Below are positions 1 through 10,100 of a DNA stretch of 64,000 nucleotides, piece after piece (the first letter of the stretch is position 1; every line of letters begins with the position of its first letter). Made by a program: the position numbers and the translations under genes. Source of the stretch: Effrenium voratum (Eukaryota > Sar > Dinophyceae > Suessiales > Symbiodiniaceae); contig CAUJNA010001002.1 in NCBI GenBank assembly GCA_963377175.1, positions 779,883 through 843,882 on the forward strand, in the 5' to 3' direction. The notes below the pieces were generated by a model. It saw only the letters and a list, made by a program, of their open reading frames with translations. It searched no databases and was not told the origin of the DNA.

Positions 1-1248
1 CCTTGAACAAGGGGGTGACCCCTAAGTTTTGGTAGACCAACCTTTTTAAGGGTCAGGTACTTGAAGACATGTTTATCTTTCTCCGAATTTCCCTTTTGAT
101 AGCTGATCAATGTAAAACAGATATTCTCCTCCATTTGCTTAAGAATCCCTGCTGGTTTTAAAGGGAATCTATCACTATTGGACATATGTCGTATTTTTTC
201 CAGGAGGCGAAAACGCACATGGAGGTTCTGATTTTCCAATTGGTCCGAGGGTTAAACAGACATCAAAGTTGTGCCTATCTAGAGTCAGCAGCAGCCAGAG
301 TCGACGAAATGTACCCTTCGGGCTAAGGCAGAAGGCGGTTCCTTTGCCCTCAAAATGACCAAACACCAGCGTCCAAACTTCCAGTTGCCATTTTAGTACC
401 CTAGGAGCCCAATACCTGATTATTTGGGGGTCAGACACCCTCATATTTAGGGTCTTGGGCTCCTAGGGGTAGGTGGTTCGGTTCTACTTGGTCGGTAGAA
501 TCAAGAGTCAATGGATTTGGAGTACTCAGAGTTGGTTCCTTTCGATTGACATTCCCAAAGACCGACTCTTTACCCTAGAGTCGAGTCGCAACTCTTTGGA
601 CGAAGGCTTCCTGAGCTCCGTTTAGGACTCAGTCACTCGTGGGGTTTGGATGCCATTTTAGTGCTAAACAAACATGTTTTGTTGCTTGTTTTGGCCTATC
701 CACTCGTTAAGTGAGTCGAGTCAAAGTGTCCATGCTGTGGGGATTAGATAGGAGGGGCATGGGGACTCACATCTTTTTCCTCAAACACAAGATTCACTAA
801 AGGGGGTTCATCAAAATTATGTTCGGCCCGACCCCCAAATGCCATGGGTAACTTTTCAACCATTTAGTGGCCATAGGACATATCACTTGTTTGGTGGTTT
901 TCGTTCCAATGGTCATCACACTTCACTGTTCTTGGCATGTTTTTTGGTTTTTAGTTTTTTGGTTCTGTTCATTTTTACTGGGGGTCTGCAAAAAGCAAAG
1001 TTTTTTCGCTACCATACCAAGAGTAGAGATGCACATGTAAAGAACCTTTGTGATCACCAAATGTCGACTCTTCCGGGCAGTTGGGCCAACGGATGCTGCC
1101 ATAAGTTGGAGGTTTCGAGGAAACCTGCGATGCGGTTTGTTTACCTTTGCTTCCTTTTCATATAGCTTACTTGTGTCCCATAACCTGGGCTTCCCCATAA
1201 CCCCCAAAAACTGAGAACTCTCTGTTTTTCCTAGCCCCCCACACGAAT
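1..1248. other. Noncoding stretch, no gene seen
   Basis: No convincing exon. It holds a TIR-D copy (130-224) and a T-rich segment at about 930-1050 that resembles REP-L (see 47248-47402), with a shared GGGGGTCTGCAA-like core. Short open frames here have no protein-like composition. Confidence 0.5.
130..224. mobile_element. TIR-D element (MITE-like)
   Basis: Family TIR-D: about 100 bp, ends CTTCCATTTG and CAAATGGAAG, with a conserved core GGTTTTAAAGGGAATCTATC followed by ACTACTGGACATA. This copy has a degenerate right end. Non-autonomous, no coding capacity. Confidence 0.6.
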
Positions 1249-1380
1249 TCTACCTGGAGTTTCCATGACCCTCAAAACATGGTCGGTCATCTATGAAAGA
1301 AGCTAAGGGGTCATGACCCTTTTCGCAAGGGTCAGAATCGAAAGGGTGCCTAGAGTCTCCGTGACCCCTAGAAAAAGTGT
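1249..1380. mobile_element. TIR-A element, degenerate copy plus half copy
   Basis: Family TIR-A, the most frequent repeat here: 70-110 bp, ends CTAGAGTCTCCGTGACCC and GGGTCATGGAGACTCTAG (C/T and G/A variants), with inner GACCCGAATCTTTCTTTTGG and AATGACCAACCATTTTT. This copy is diverged and followed at 1350 by a second left end that runs into a TIR-B copy. Confidence 0.6.
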
Positions 1381-1385
1381 TCTTT

Positions 1386-1472
1386 TACTTTTTTGGGGGG
1401 AGGGCTCCCCTACTAAAATCGACTACAGACAAAAGGGTACCCTTATTCCAACCTCTCTACTGGAGGACCTAG
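1386..1472. mobile_element. TIR-B element, left-truncated
   Basis: Family TIR-B: about 110 bp, ends TAGGTCCCCCAGT and ACTGGAGGACCTA, core CCCCTACTAAAATAGACTAC and GGTACCCTTATTCTAACC. Here the left end is replaced by a TIR-A half copy. Confidence 0.7.
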
Positions 1473-2080
1473 GAAAGAACGGGGAAGCTACCGGTAGAAC
1501 CATTTTGTGCGGGGCGGGCTCCCAAAAAGAGACGAGCCACAGTGCGATTTTTTTGATCAATCGGCCGTGGATCGATGCCAGGTCTCTCAGCGGTCCTTTG
1601 GAAGCCAAGATCTCCGAGACCCGGCAGCATGCCCTTCAGAGGTTCTTCTTCTTCTTCTATTTTTTTCAAGGGATCCAAAAGCAGTAAACAAATAATCAAA
1701 ATGAATAAACAACATGGAGCCGTCGTTTTCCTGGTTCCCCTCAAAACCACCAAAGAAGGGGTTCAAAGAAGACAGCGTATGTCTTTCTTTGGAGGTGTTT
1801 TTGGGGCTCGGAAGGGAACTCAAAGGAAACCACGCACTCATGGGGGTACCCATGGTACGGGTATTTTTCTCGAAGGGAACCACAACATGGGCTTTGAGAA
1901 ACCCCATGGGTTGCCGAGGCTTAAGCAAGAGGGTGCTTTTGAAAAAAACAAGGAACCGTTTGGGTGGCGAGTATTGGGAAGCCAAGAGGAAAACAACATT
2001 TTTTTTACGGGACTCCCGCGTTTGAGAACCAACCATATGTGCCGTTGTCAAAACTCCCGAAATTGCTGGCCATGGTTCCC

Positions 2081-2198
2081 TAGGTCCCCCAAGTAGTGCC
2101 CTTTTCCCCCTTTTTTGGGGGAGGGTTCCCCTACTAAAATAGACTACAGAAAAAAGGGTACTGCACCCTTATTCTAACCTCTCTACTGGAGGACCTAG
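2081..2198. mobile_element. TIR-B element, full copy
   Basis: Both ends are present (TAGGTCCCCC at 2081, GGAGGACCTAG ending at 2198), with the family core between. Confidence 0.8.
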
Positions 2199-2295
2199 TT
2201 CCCGTTGTCTTTTCCTTGGCATGGTCTACAGCTTGCCACCTTGGCGGACATGGGAGTTGATCAATGTTCCCGTGCGGCCTCCGGCCATGACCAGA

Positions 2296-2374
2296 CCTAA
2301 ACTCTCCATGACCCTTAAACAATGGTTGGTCATTATCCAAAAGAAAGATTCGGGTCATGACCCCATTTTCTAGG
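2296..2374. mobile_element. TIR-A element, right end missing
   Basis: The left end CCTAAACTCTCCATGACCC and the core are clear. The right arm breaks off after CTAGGGG. Confidence 0.65.
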
Positions 2375-2379
2375 GGAAG

Positions 2380-2452
2380 GTGGTCGTTTTTGAACGCGTG
2401 TTTTGGCTCGTTTTTGAACGCGTGTTTTGGCTCGTTTTTGAACGCGGTTTTG
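2380..2452. repeat. Tandem repeat, 24-bp unit x3
   Basis: Three copies of a unit containing TTTTTGAACGCGTGTTTTGG, the last one changed at its end. Confidence 0.85.
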
Positions 2453-2631
2453 CTCAAGTGTATGTGATTTACAGCAGCACGGCCATTTTTCCAAGTGTCC
2501 ATGCACACCACGATGAGGCGCACGAACACGCACCACGATACACGTGTAGCACATGGATGGCGCCGTGCTTTTGGGAGACGATCGTCAACTGTAGACCCGG
2601 GAACACAAAGCACAAGGAACGCAAAGCGACA

Positions 2632-2990
2632 TCATCATCATCATCATCAACAACATCAACATCATCACCACCACCATCATCATCATCATCATCATCATTA
2701 ACAACATCATAACCATTATCAACATCAACGTCGACATCACCATCATCATCGACATCATCAAAGTCATCGCCATCGACATCCTCATCGCCAACATCAATAT
2801 CATCATCGTTAACATCATCACCATCATCATCAACATCATCACCGTCATCGAGCATCATCACCATCATCATCATCAACAACATCATCATCATCATCCTCAT
2901 CAACATAATCATCATCATCATCATGATCATCATCATCATGACCATCATCATCAACATCGTCATCATCACTACCAACAACACCACCATCAC
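2632..2990. repeat. ATC/CATCAT trinucleotide microsatellite
   Basis: About 360 bp of imperfect CAT/ATC repeats. The open frames through it (Met/Asp/Val-rich on the minus strand) are by-products of the repeat. Confidence 0.95.
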
Positions 2991-2995
2991 CACCA

Positions 2996-3712
2996 GCGCG
3001 CAGTCGCACGGTCACGCAGTAAGCGGCGAACGTAACTGCCCCACCCCATCCCCCCCCCCCCCCAGGAACGCAGTCGCACGGTCACGCAGCAAGAAGCGAA
3101 CGTAACTGCCCCACCCCCCCCCCCCCCCCCAGGCCCAATACGCAGTTACGCCGCCACGCAGTAAGCGGCGATCGCAATTTCAGGAGGCTCCGATTCGCAA
3201 GTTACTTAGGCCGTATGAGCTAAGGAGGTTGCTTGTGTCGCGAAGACAAGATGACTCAGAGCTTGAAATTTCACGAGTTTTCACGGCTTTCTCACGGAGA
3301 AGTAACGGCCTTTCAGTTTCCCGCGCGAGTTATGGCTTTACGGGGGCCAACGAGCGCAAGTCGCCGAGGACATCTTTGCTCAAAAAGCCAAGGTAACTTG
3401 GGACCCGGAGCCTCCTGGAATTGCCCCCTTCCCCCAGCCCCAGGGCGCAGTTGCACGGGCACGCAGTAGTAAGAGGCAAACGTAACTGCCCCACCCCACC
3501 CCCCCGCCCCCAGCCCCAATGCGCAGTTCCACCATCACGCAGTCAATTACCCCCTTCCTCCAGCCCCAGGATGCAGTCGCACGCAGTAAGAGGCGAACGT
3601 AACTGCCCCACCCCACCCCCACCCCCACCCCCAGGACGCAGTGGCACGGTCACGCAGTAAGAGGCGAACGTAACTGCCCCACCCCATCCCCCCCCCACCC
3701 CACGGGTGCCGC
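2996..3712. repeat. Minisatellite with C-rich spacers
   Basis: Units of about 50-75 bp built from ACGCAGTAAGCGGCGAACGT, then AACTGCCCCACCCC and a C run. Units near 2998, 3066, 3136, 3448, 3520, 3570 and 3640. A less repetitive stretch at about 3180-3410 interrupts the array. Confidence 0.85.
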
Positions 3713-3727
3713 AGGATAGACCCCCCA

Positions 3728-3819
3728 TGTGTTCGAAAATGACCCACTCTGTGTTCGAAAATGATCCAGCACATCGGTGTTCGAAAATGATCCAAAATCG
3801 GTGTTCGAAAATGATCCCC
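3728..3819. repeat. Tandem repeat GTGTTCGAAAATGATCC x4
   Basis: Four units of 17-26 bp directly after the minisatellite. The array ends in a TIR-A right end at 3822-3853. Confidence 0.85.
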
Positions 3820-3821
3820 CT

Positions 3822-3853
3822 CCCATTTTCTAGGGGTCACGGAGACTCTAGGT
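3822..3853. mobile_element. TIR-A right-end fragment
   Basis: Only the terminal CTAGGGGTCACGGAGACTCT segment is present. Confidence 0.6.
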
Positions 3854-5030
3854 AGTGGGAAATATCACGTGTTTGGTGGTTTTCCAACCAATGGTCATCC
3901 CATACTTAGCGGACCTTTTGATCAACCCCAGCATGAGCATCGGTCAACATTTCCCGATCTGTCTATGGTCCATTTGGGAGGGGCTCTCGGGTTCTCACGA
4001 GAAATTGTCCGCACTCTAAAGTGACGAAGTTGTTCTTTGCTTGGCAGTCCCCAGCAATACCCTTCCACTTTTTTCAGGTGTTCAAAGCGAATCGACCGGA
4101 TCTGACCTTTTATTTTTTCCTTTTTGGGTTTATCCATATTTTGTCATGGTCCACAGGTGATCACCTTGTACTTCTGGGTCCCCAAGGGACTGAGTTTTAG
4201 CTGTTTGGAGTCTCTGCGGGCAACCTCGCATACTATGAAGAACCACTATTTCCATTTGAGCCCTATTGCATGGTATTTTTCAGCCAAGTTGGATCAACCG
4301 ACTTAAATCGTCTAGCCCTCGCGATCCACACGCAGAAAAAATTGGCCGCGCGTTTCATCCAGACCATCTCACCTGCAGCAGTGCACTGCTTTCCTTTGTT
4401 TGTTTCAAACGGGCTTACATTCGACATGAACCAAGAGAAAAGAGTGTCCTTGTTTCCCACACGTTGAAGTTGTTTCACACAATTGTTGAACATACTAAAA
4501 TGTGGGAAAGGAAACAAATTACAGACAATACATGTAGATGAAACCAATGCAATGTGGATGAGTTAAATCTAAACGCATACACACATATACACTGGAGATC
4601 CGGGTACAAGCAACGGACAATGTTTATGGGTAGCGGTTTTGGGTGGTGCCACTTGCTTTCGGCTTACGTGAATCGGTTTTGGGTGGTGCCGCATTGGTTT
4701 TGTTGTACTAATACATTGTCACTTGCAGGCTTACGGGTATTGGTGTATTGGTTTCGGGCGGCGCTGCATCGGACAAATACTGTTGGCTGCTGATGTGACT
4801 ATGAATTTTCAGAGTTGGCACGTTTGTATATATCTTCTGTAGCTGGTTTCTTAGAATATCTGATAGACTTTAATGCCCCAACTCAATCGTGTCCAGTCAA
4901 GGTCACCCATTTATGATTCATGCCCGCATTCCCTAGCTGGCTGGAATTCAGGAGCGACTGGTCATCAATTGGATGGATGATTTATCATTGACGAGCATTG
5001 ACATGGGAAGTTGCCCAGCATTGGCCTGTT
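3854..5030. other. Noncoding stretch, no gene seen
   Basis: Contains a segment at about 4070-4165 related to REP-M (TTCAAAGCGAATCGACC and a GGTGATCACC core) and a short direct repeat (CGGTTTTGGGTGGTGCC at about 4633 and 4675). No protein-like frame. Confidence 0.45.
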
Positions 5031-5154
5031 AATGTTGACCCAGGATTAATAAACCCCCCATTATTACGGGGGTGTTCCCTCCAAAAGTGATGAATCCCCA
5101 CTTAAAGGGACACCCCCCTATCAACCAGGGGTTTATTAATTCGGGGTTAACATT
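5031..5154. mobile_element. TIR-J element with ~27-bp inverted ends
   Basis: Starts AATGTTGACCC then ATTAATAAACCCC and ends GGGGTTTATTAAT then GGGGTTAACATT. The arms are near-complementary around a 70-bp centre. Related fragments lie at about 20990-21040 and 61000-61020. Confidence 0.8.
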
Positions 5155-5189
5155 ACTTAGCAGACAACAAGCACTACTGCATTTTCGTC

Positions 5190-5280
5190 TCGAGTCTCCG
5201 TGACCCCTTGAAAAAGGGGTGATGACCCCTTTCTTTTGGGCAATGGCCCAATTTTTTAAGCGTCATGGAGAGTCTAGGTA
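5190..5280. mobile_element. TIR-A element, full copy
   Basis: Left end CGAGTCTCCGTGACCCC, right end GTCATGGAGAGTCTAGG, GGCAATGGCCC core. Confidence 0.8.
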
Positions 5281-5352
5281 GGGGTTTCTCCTGTTTTGTG
5301 AAATCGAGTTCCTAGACGAGGAAGAGTCCAGGGTTGTGGTTGATCGCTCGGG

Positions 5353-5508
5353 GTTTCTCCAACCACTGTGATACTTTTGGAAACCCCCCGTTTCTATGAA
5401 CAAAATCGTCTTTGGGAAGCCGTTTTTTTTTCTCCAACCACTGTGATACTTTTGGAAATCCCCCCCGTTTCTATGAACAAAATCGTCTTTGGGAAGCCGT
5501 TTTTTTTG
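5353..5508. repeat. Direct tandem duplication, ~77-bp unit x2
   Basis: Two near-identical units starting TCTCCAACCACTGTGATACT and ending in AAGCCG plus a T run. A diverged relative lies at about 6590-6665. Confidence 0.9.
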
Positions 5509-5561
5509 TTGTTCTTCTCTTTTTTCTGTTGAATCACGGAAGTGGATTCCATTCCCCACAG

Positions 5562-5765
5562 GTTTGAGGAAGAGCATTGGGTGAACAATTTTGGGCTGGT
5601 GGCCCGTCCACTCGTTGGGAACTGCGGTGAGCACAAGTCATCAGCCGCCTCGCAACCGCAAGGAGTACCGCCTGCAATGGGTTCAGCAGGTGCGATGGGC
5701 CGATGGGAGGTGTGGTATGTCCAGGATACATCCACAAACCTGCGCAAGAGATTCCTCATCAGCTG
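5562..5765 (+). CDS. Candidate exon, unknown protein
   Basis: An open segment of about 67 codons with protein-like composition, including GRWEVWYVQDTSTNLRKRF near its end. It begins after an acceptor-like CCCCACAG (AG at 5560-5561) and stops where a TIR-E element starts (5771). The frame remains open into that element. No family recognised. It is flanked by a tandem duplication on the left. The start and end of the whole gene were not found, so treat this as one internal exon of an unknown gene or a relic of one. Confidence 0.4.
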
Positions 5766-5770
5766 GCAAC

Positions 5771-5883
5771 ATATGGCCGTGGCTCAAAAAACCGGAATTC
5801 CAAAAATGGATCCCTGGTAAGTGGAAACATGGACCAAAACCTGCGTAACCCCTCCTGTTTAATTTTGAGCCACACCCATATGA
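5771..5883. mobile_element. TIR-E element
   Basis: Family TIR-E: about 110 bp, ends ATGGCTGTGGCTCAAAA-like and ATTTTGAGCCACACCCATAT, inner GTGGAAACATGGACC and CTGCGTAACCC. This copy abuts the exon candidate at 5562. Confidence 0.75.
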
Positions 5884-7026
5884 TTTTACACTTGGCCAGA
5901 AGGTATCCTTGAAGGGGCCTTTTTGAGCACTGCCCAGACCTCCACTCGTTTCTTAATGTTCTAAGATGTCATTTCAACATTGGCCAGCCGTGCAAGAAGG
6001 TCCTTTACAAACTTCAAGGGTCCTTGTGTCTTGGCTGGCCGATGTTGAAATCAAACCAATGCTACTTTGCTTTGTAAGGACCCTCTTTCGGTTTCTGCCG
6101 GAGGGCTTCGTGGATTTTGAACAAGGGTGCGACCCGCCTACCCGGGTGAAGGGAGTTTTTAGTAGGGCACCACCCATCATAAAAAGCCTCCATTTTCCTG
6201 CTTCGTGTAGTCTCCGACTGCAAAGCATGGTACTTTTTTGGGTGTAGACACATTTTGAAGAGACTCTAACCATGCCGGATGGCCAAACCCGACATCTCCT
6301 CCAAATTCGTTTCATGTTTTCAGGTGGACGAAACATGAACCACTGCTACTTTGGCCCTTGAGAAGAACTTTTCAAGACCTCTCTTTTGACTCCTTATAAG
6401 GGGTCCATGGCTCCACTATAGGGTATATAGATGTTGCCATGGACGCGAGCCTGCACCACTTTGAAGCCAGGGCGAAACCATTGTTGTTCGGGATCGATTC
6501 AGAAACCAGGGTTTCTGCTTTCGGTGGTGCGATGCGTGGATTTTGCAACCGTGCACAGCAGGGTTGGGGGATCAAGGGGTTTATCCCCACTCCTGTGATA
6601 CAAGGGAATTCCCGTTTCTATGAACAATTTAGTCTTTTGGGAAGCCCTTTCTGTTGTATCATGGAAGCCCGTACCCCCAGTTTTTGCAGCCCAATCCCCA
6701 CTAAGATAGACTAACATGGGTGGTGCACCTAATGTCGGCACTTGATTAGTAAAGGGCCCCCCCCCCTCAACAATAGAGGCGCTAGAAAAAAGTAGGCTCA
6801 CTTCTGGGACGCCCAAACAATGGAGGGTTTTGGGGTCCAAATCTACTTTAGTATTACAGCCACTTCCTTTTTGCAATTCTACTTTAGTATTGCAACCACT
6901 TCTTCCTGAGCATACTTTTTGGAATACTACTTTAGTATTGCAGTCACTTCCCTTTCGGTTCTTTCTGTAGCCATTCAAAGGGTGGGCCTTTCAGCCAGGG
7001 AGGCCTTGAGCTTGAGCCAGGGAGGG
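5884..7026. other. Noncoding stretch left of the retroelement
   Basis: Holds a short protein-like frame at about 6090-6165 (plus strand), a TIR/duplication relative at 6590-6740, and a threefold tandem repeat at 6835-6955. The last 50 bp carry a short direct repeat of GAGCCAGGGAGG before the element edge. Confidence 0.4.
6835..6955. repeat. Tandem repeat, ~39-bp unit x3
   Basis: Three units sharing CTACTTTAGTATTRCARYCA then CTTCC, with diverged spacers. Confidence 0.85.
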
Positions 7027-7031
7027 CTGGG
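7027..7031. other. Left junction pentamer CTGGG
   Basis: CTGGG stands directly before the shared leader (CTAAAGTG). The same pentamer occurs at 13755-13759 and 19492-19496. It is either a target-site duplication or, more in keeping with a tyrosine recombinase, the crossover sequence shared by circle and target. Confidence 0.6.
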
Positions 7032-7140
7032 CTAAAGTGTTAACCGTAGGTGGTCGCTTGTCTTGACTCTTTGTAAGTATCCACTTGGGCCGCCATTTTG
7101 GCTCAAGTGGACACTTCCCTTTTGTCTTGGAATCTGAAAT
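7032..7140 (+). repeat. Shared leader A1 (109 bp)
   Basis: Matches A2 (13760-13868) over 109 bp with one difference seen (G at 7092, A at 13820). It presumably holds the promoter or 5' UTR. Its end contains the DinoSL-core hairpin (7081-7110). After position 7140 the two halves diverge at once, and the first ATG follows 25 nt later (16 nt in the second half). Confidence 0.9.
7081..7110 (+). promoter_or_regulatory. Hairpin carrying the DinoSL core
   Basis: Stem CCACTTGGGCC / GGCTCAAGTGG (11 bp, one G-U), loop GCCATTTT. Bases 7092-7107 read GCCATTTTGGCTCAAG, identical to the last 16 nt of the 22-nt dinoflagellate spliced leader. The match is seen directly; a role in translation, cap capture or mimicry of trans-spliced mRNA is inference. 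Confidence 0.75.
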
Positions 7141-7165
7141 TTCTCATTCCCCTCCTATCAAAGCC

Positions 7166-10100
7166 ATGTACACCCCCGCCTATGCTGGTGCCGCGGTCGC
7201 AGAGGCTAAGGCGAAGGCGAAGGCATCCATGGCGAAGTACCTGGCAAGCCTTGTGAAAAAGGAGGAAGAAGGTTGGACCGTCCTGGCGGCTGAGGTCCCT
7301 CAGGCACCGGACGAACGGTTCTTCTCCAGCGCCGACGAGCTGGAGCAAGCCCCACTCATCCCAGCCAAGCGTAAGGCCGAGGACGAGCTGATGGCGGACT
7401 CCCCCCCTGGGGTGGCGCAGGTGCCGAAGGCCCTGACACGCCCCCCAGGGGCGTTCCTGGAGCTTCTCGACCCTCCAGAGCCGGATGTTCCCATGGAGGA
7501 ACTCCTGGCGGAAGACGAGGAGGAGCCCCCGATGGAGGAACCCCTGGCGGAAGATGAGGTGGACCCCCCGATGTCCGACACCAAGTGGCAGGGACGCCAG
7601 GACCTTATGGAAAAGGCCAGGGCGCAGGTGTCCTCGGAGGGGGATGAGGACCCCGCAGCCCCCCCGCCAGGGGGAAGCGTCTTCACCAAGGCCCTCAAAG
7701 TCTCTGAGGGCCTTTACCAATTCAGTGCGGACCAGATGGCGGGCGACTTCCCGTGTTTTGATGGGACCACGGCCGCCAGGCTCCGACGACTGCAGGCCAA
7801 GGATGTCCAGCGGCTCTTGAGAGGCTTTGAGGGCCCCCAACTCAAGCAGGGGGGCCTGGAGCGCGTGGTGGAGGCGTTCTACATCGCCAAGATGAAGTAT
7901 GAGCATGAGGCCCTGCTCAGCACCCCGGGACAGAAGGTTGGCAAGCGCGCTGGCCTGGGGTATGGGGGCCTTGAGAACCGCCCCCTGGGTAAGGAGCCCA
8001 CATCCTGGATCTGCCCCTGCTGCACCATGCCCTGGGTGAAGAAGGGCGCCAGGAAGTGTATGGGGTGCGGCAAAAAGACGGAGCCCATCGACACGGCGTC
8101 CAACTTGGCCACCCTGGAAATGGCGGGCACGCACTGGCAGCTGACAGTGGATGACCAGGGCAATGCGGTCTGGACGGCGGCCCGGTCCGCAGGTGCCGAT
8201 GGCCCTGACACGGACCGGGCCCGCGACCTCAAGCTCAGCGCCTCGGTGGATGTCAGCGAGCTGGCCACCGACCCAATGGCATGCGAGAACCTGGACCAGG
8301 CCAGCTTCTCGGATTTTGTCCCCTCCTCGGTCCGGGCGGTGATCAGGAACTGCCCCATGGAGCTGGACGAGGATTTCCTGACGGCCCCAATGGGGGAAAG
8401 GCCCCCGTTGCCGGGCGACAAGGAAGAGGGCCAGGAGTGCAGGGCCTTCCACCCGTCGGCAGTGAAGGCCTTCAAAATCCAGACCCGGCTCAACGCCACC
8501 ACCATCGCCCAGGAAGAGGCAAAGAAGGCAGACCAGGTGGCAGCGGTGGAGCGATCTGCGGCGGTCCTCCACGAGCTCCAAGGAGGGGCCATCGATGGAG
8601 GAGGCGATGGGGGACAACTCCTCAAGAATTTGGACTTGGACCTTTTCCGCGAGAAACTGCTGGATAAGCTGGGCGCGGACTGGGGGAGGCCCACACCGGA
8701 GCTCCTCCAGGCCCAGACCACTGCGGAAGAGGCGAAGGCAAAGCACCAGGCCAGACAAGCGAAGGGCGCCCTCGAGACCAGAATGCTCGAGCCCATCAAG
8801 CCTCCATTCAGTGCGTGGCCTAGCGAGATCCGAGTTGCCATTGAGACAGGGGTCTTTGAGCCGACCACGGCATGGAGGGATTTCAGCATGGACGACCTCA
8901 CGTCCCTCACGGACTCCTACCTCGAAGCCAAGGCGGTCATCTCGCTGGGTAGGAACCCCTTTCCGGGGGCCCTCCTGGCAGATCTGCCGGATCTGGCGGG
9001 GATCCCCATTCCAAAGGCGGGGGGCTCTGGTGCGGCGCGCCCAGGTGCCGAGGGCCCTGACAGGCAGCCCACCATCCCCCCAGCTTCGGGCTCTGGTGCG
9101 ACGAGCTCAGGTGCCGAGGGCCCTGACAAGCCGTCCGCCACCCCGGGGGGCCTGGACACCCAGGACCCGGAGGTGCAGCTCGCGGTCCTGCGCTGGATGA
9201 TGAGCAAGCGTGTCGGAGAGGTCCGCATCTTTGCGGGCCGCTGGGTCCGACGACCGGGGCCCGTACACGTCCCGGACTGGGCCAACAACCTCACCAAGGT
9301 GAATCCGGAGGCGCTGGAAAAGGGTACGCATCCCAGGAACCACCAGGCGGGTGGACTCCCATGGGCCAGGTACTCCGTTGAGGAGCTGAACCAGCAGGCC
9401 AAGGCGGGGGACCGACCATACCCCGAGGACCTGCGATCCATCTTCTGGGCGGCCCCCCACGATCCGGAGGAGGACTTCCACTGGACGCGCCAGATCTCGT
9501 CCTGGACACTCCCAGGCTTGCTGGGGATGTTTGGTCACAGCTTCACTCTGCGCCAGCTCTGGGGAGTCTGGGAGTCTCTGCCATTGCTTCAGGGCCCTAG
9601 GCAGCGGGGCCCGAAGAACAAGGCCCAGAATCAGATCCGCCTGGAAGGCTGGGAGACCCTGAAGGAAGATGCTCGGTGCTTCCTGAAGGAGGAGGGCCTT
9701 CCGCTTCCGCAGACAGGACCGGAGTGGCGCCTGGTCTACCGGGCCATGGGCAAGGTCCTTGCGGCCCGGGCCTTCCTCACGGACACCCCGGCGGAGGTAA
9801 TGCAGCTCCCGGTCCAGGACGTGGCGGACTCCAAGGAACAGATGATCCTCCGGGCGGTATGTGATGAGCGCATATCGGTCCCGGTGGAGAGTCTCCAGCA
9901 GTTCCCAGAGGTGTACCAGGCCCTCATGGACCGCATTGGAGGCCCGGGGGCCCTGGCGGAGGTGAAAGTCAACTGGCGCTGCAACACGAAGCAGTGGTGG
10001 GTCGGCGCAGTCCCCGACTCAGTGGCCCCCTCCATCTACCGCAAGCTCGGCTACACCAACGACATGATCAAGCTGATGGGCCTGGACCCCTCCGCCCCCG

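Noticed and set aside
1587..2051. 154-aa minus-strand and 173-aa plus-strand frames
   Set aside because: Both cross T-rich and repeat-derived sequence and conflict with each other. No exon-like composition was convincing.
2469..2993. 174-aa Met/Asp/Val-rich minus-strand frame
   Set aside because: Translation of the CAT/ATC microsatellite.
7049..7091. The 43 bp between the SL parts as a spliceable intron
   Set aside because: It starts GG/GT-like but ends GGCC with no AG acceptor.
7085..7165. N-terminal extension of both first ORFs through the leader from a TTG
   Set aside because: The shared leader is conserved as nucleotides, and good ATGs follow at 7166 and 13885. The open leader frame is likely incidental.
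7103..8758. 551-aa open frame on the minus strand opposite ORF1
   Set aside because: It is a mirror of the GC-rich coding strand. The plus frame has zinc-ribbon and repeat-peptide structure and sits in a co-oriented element.
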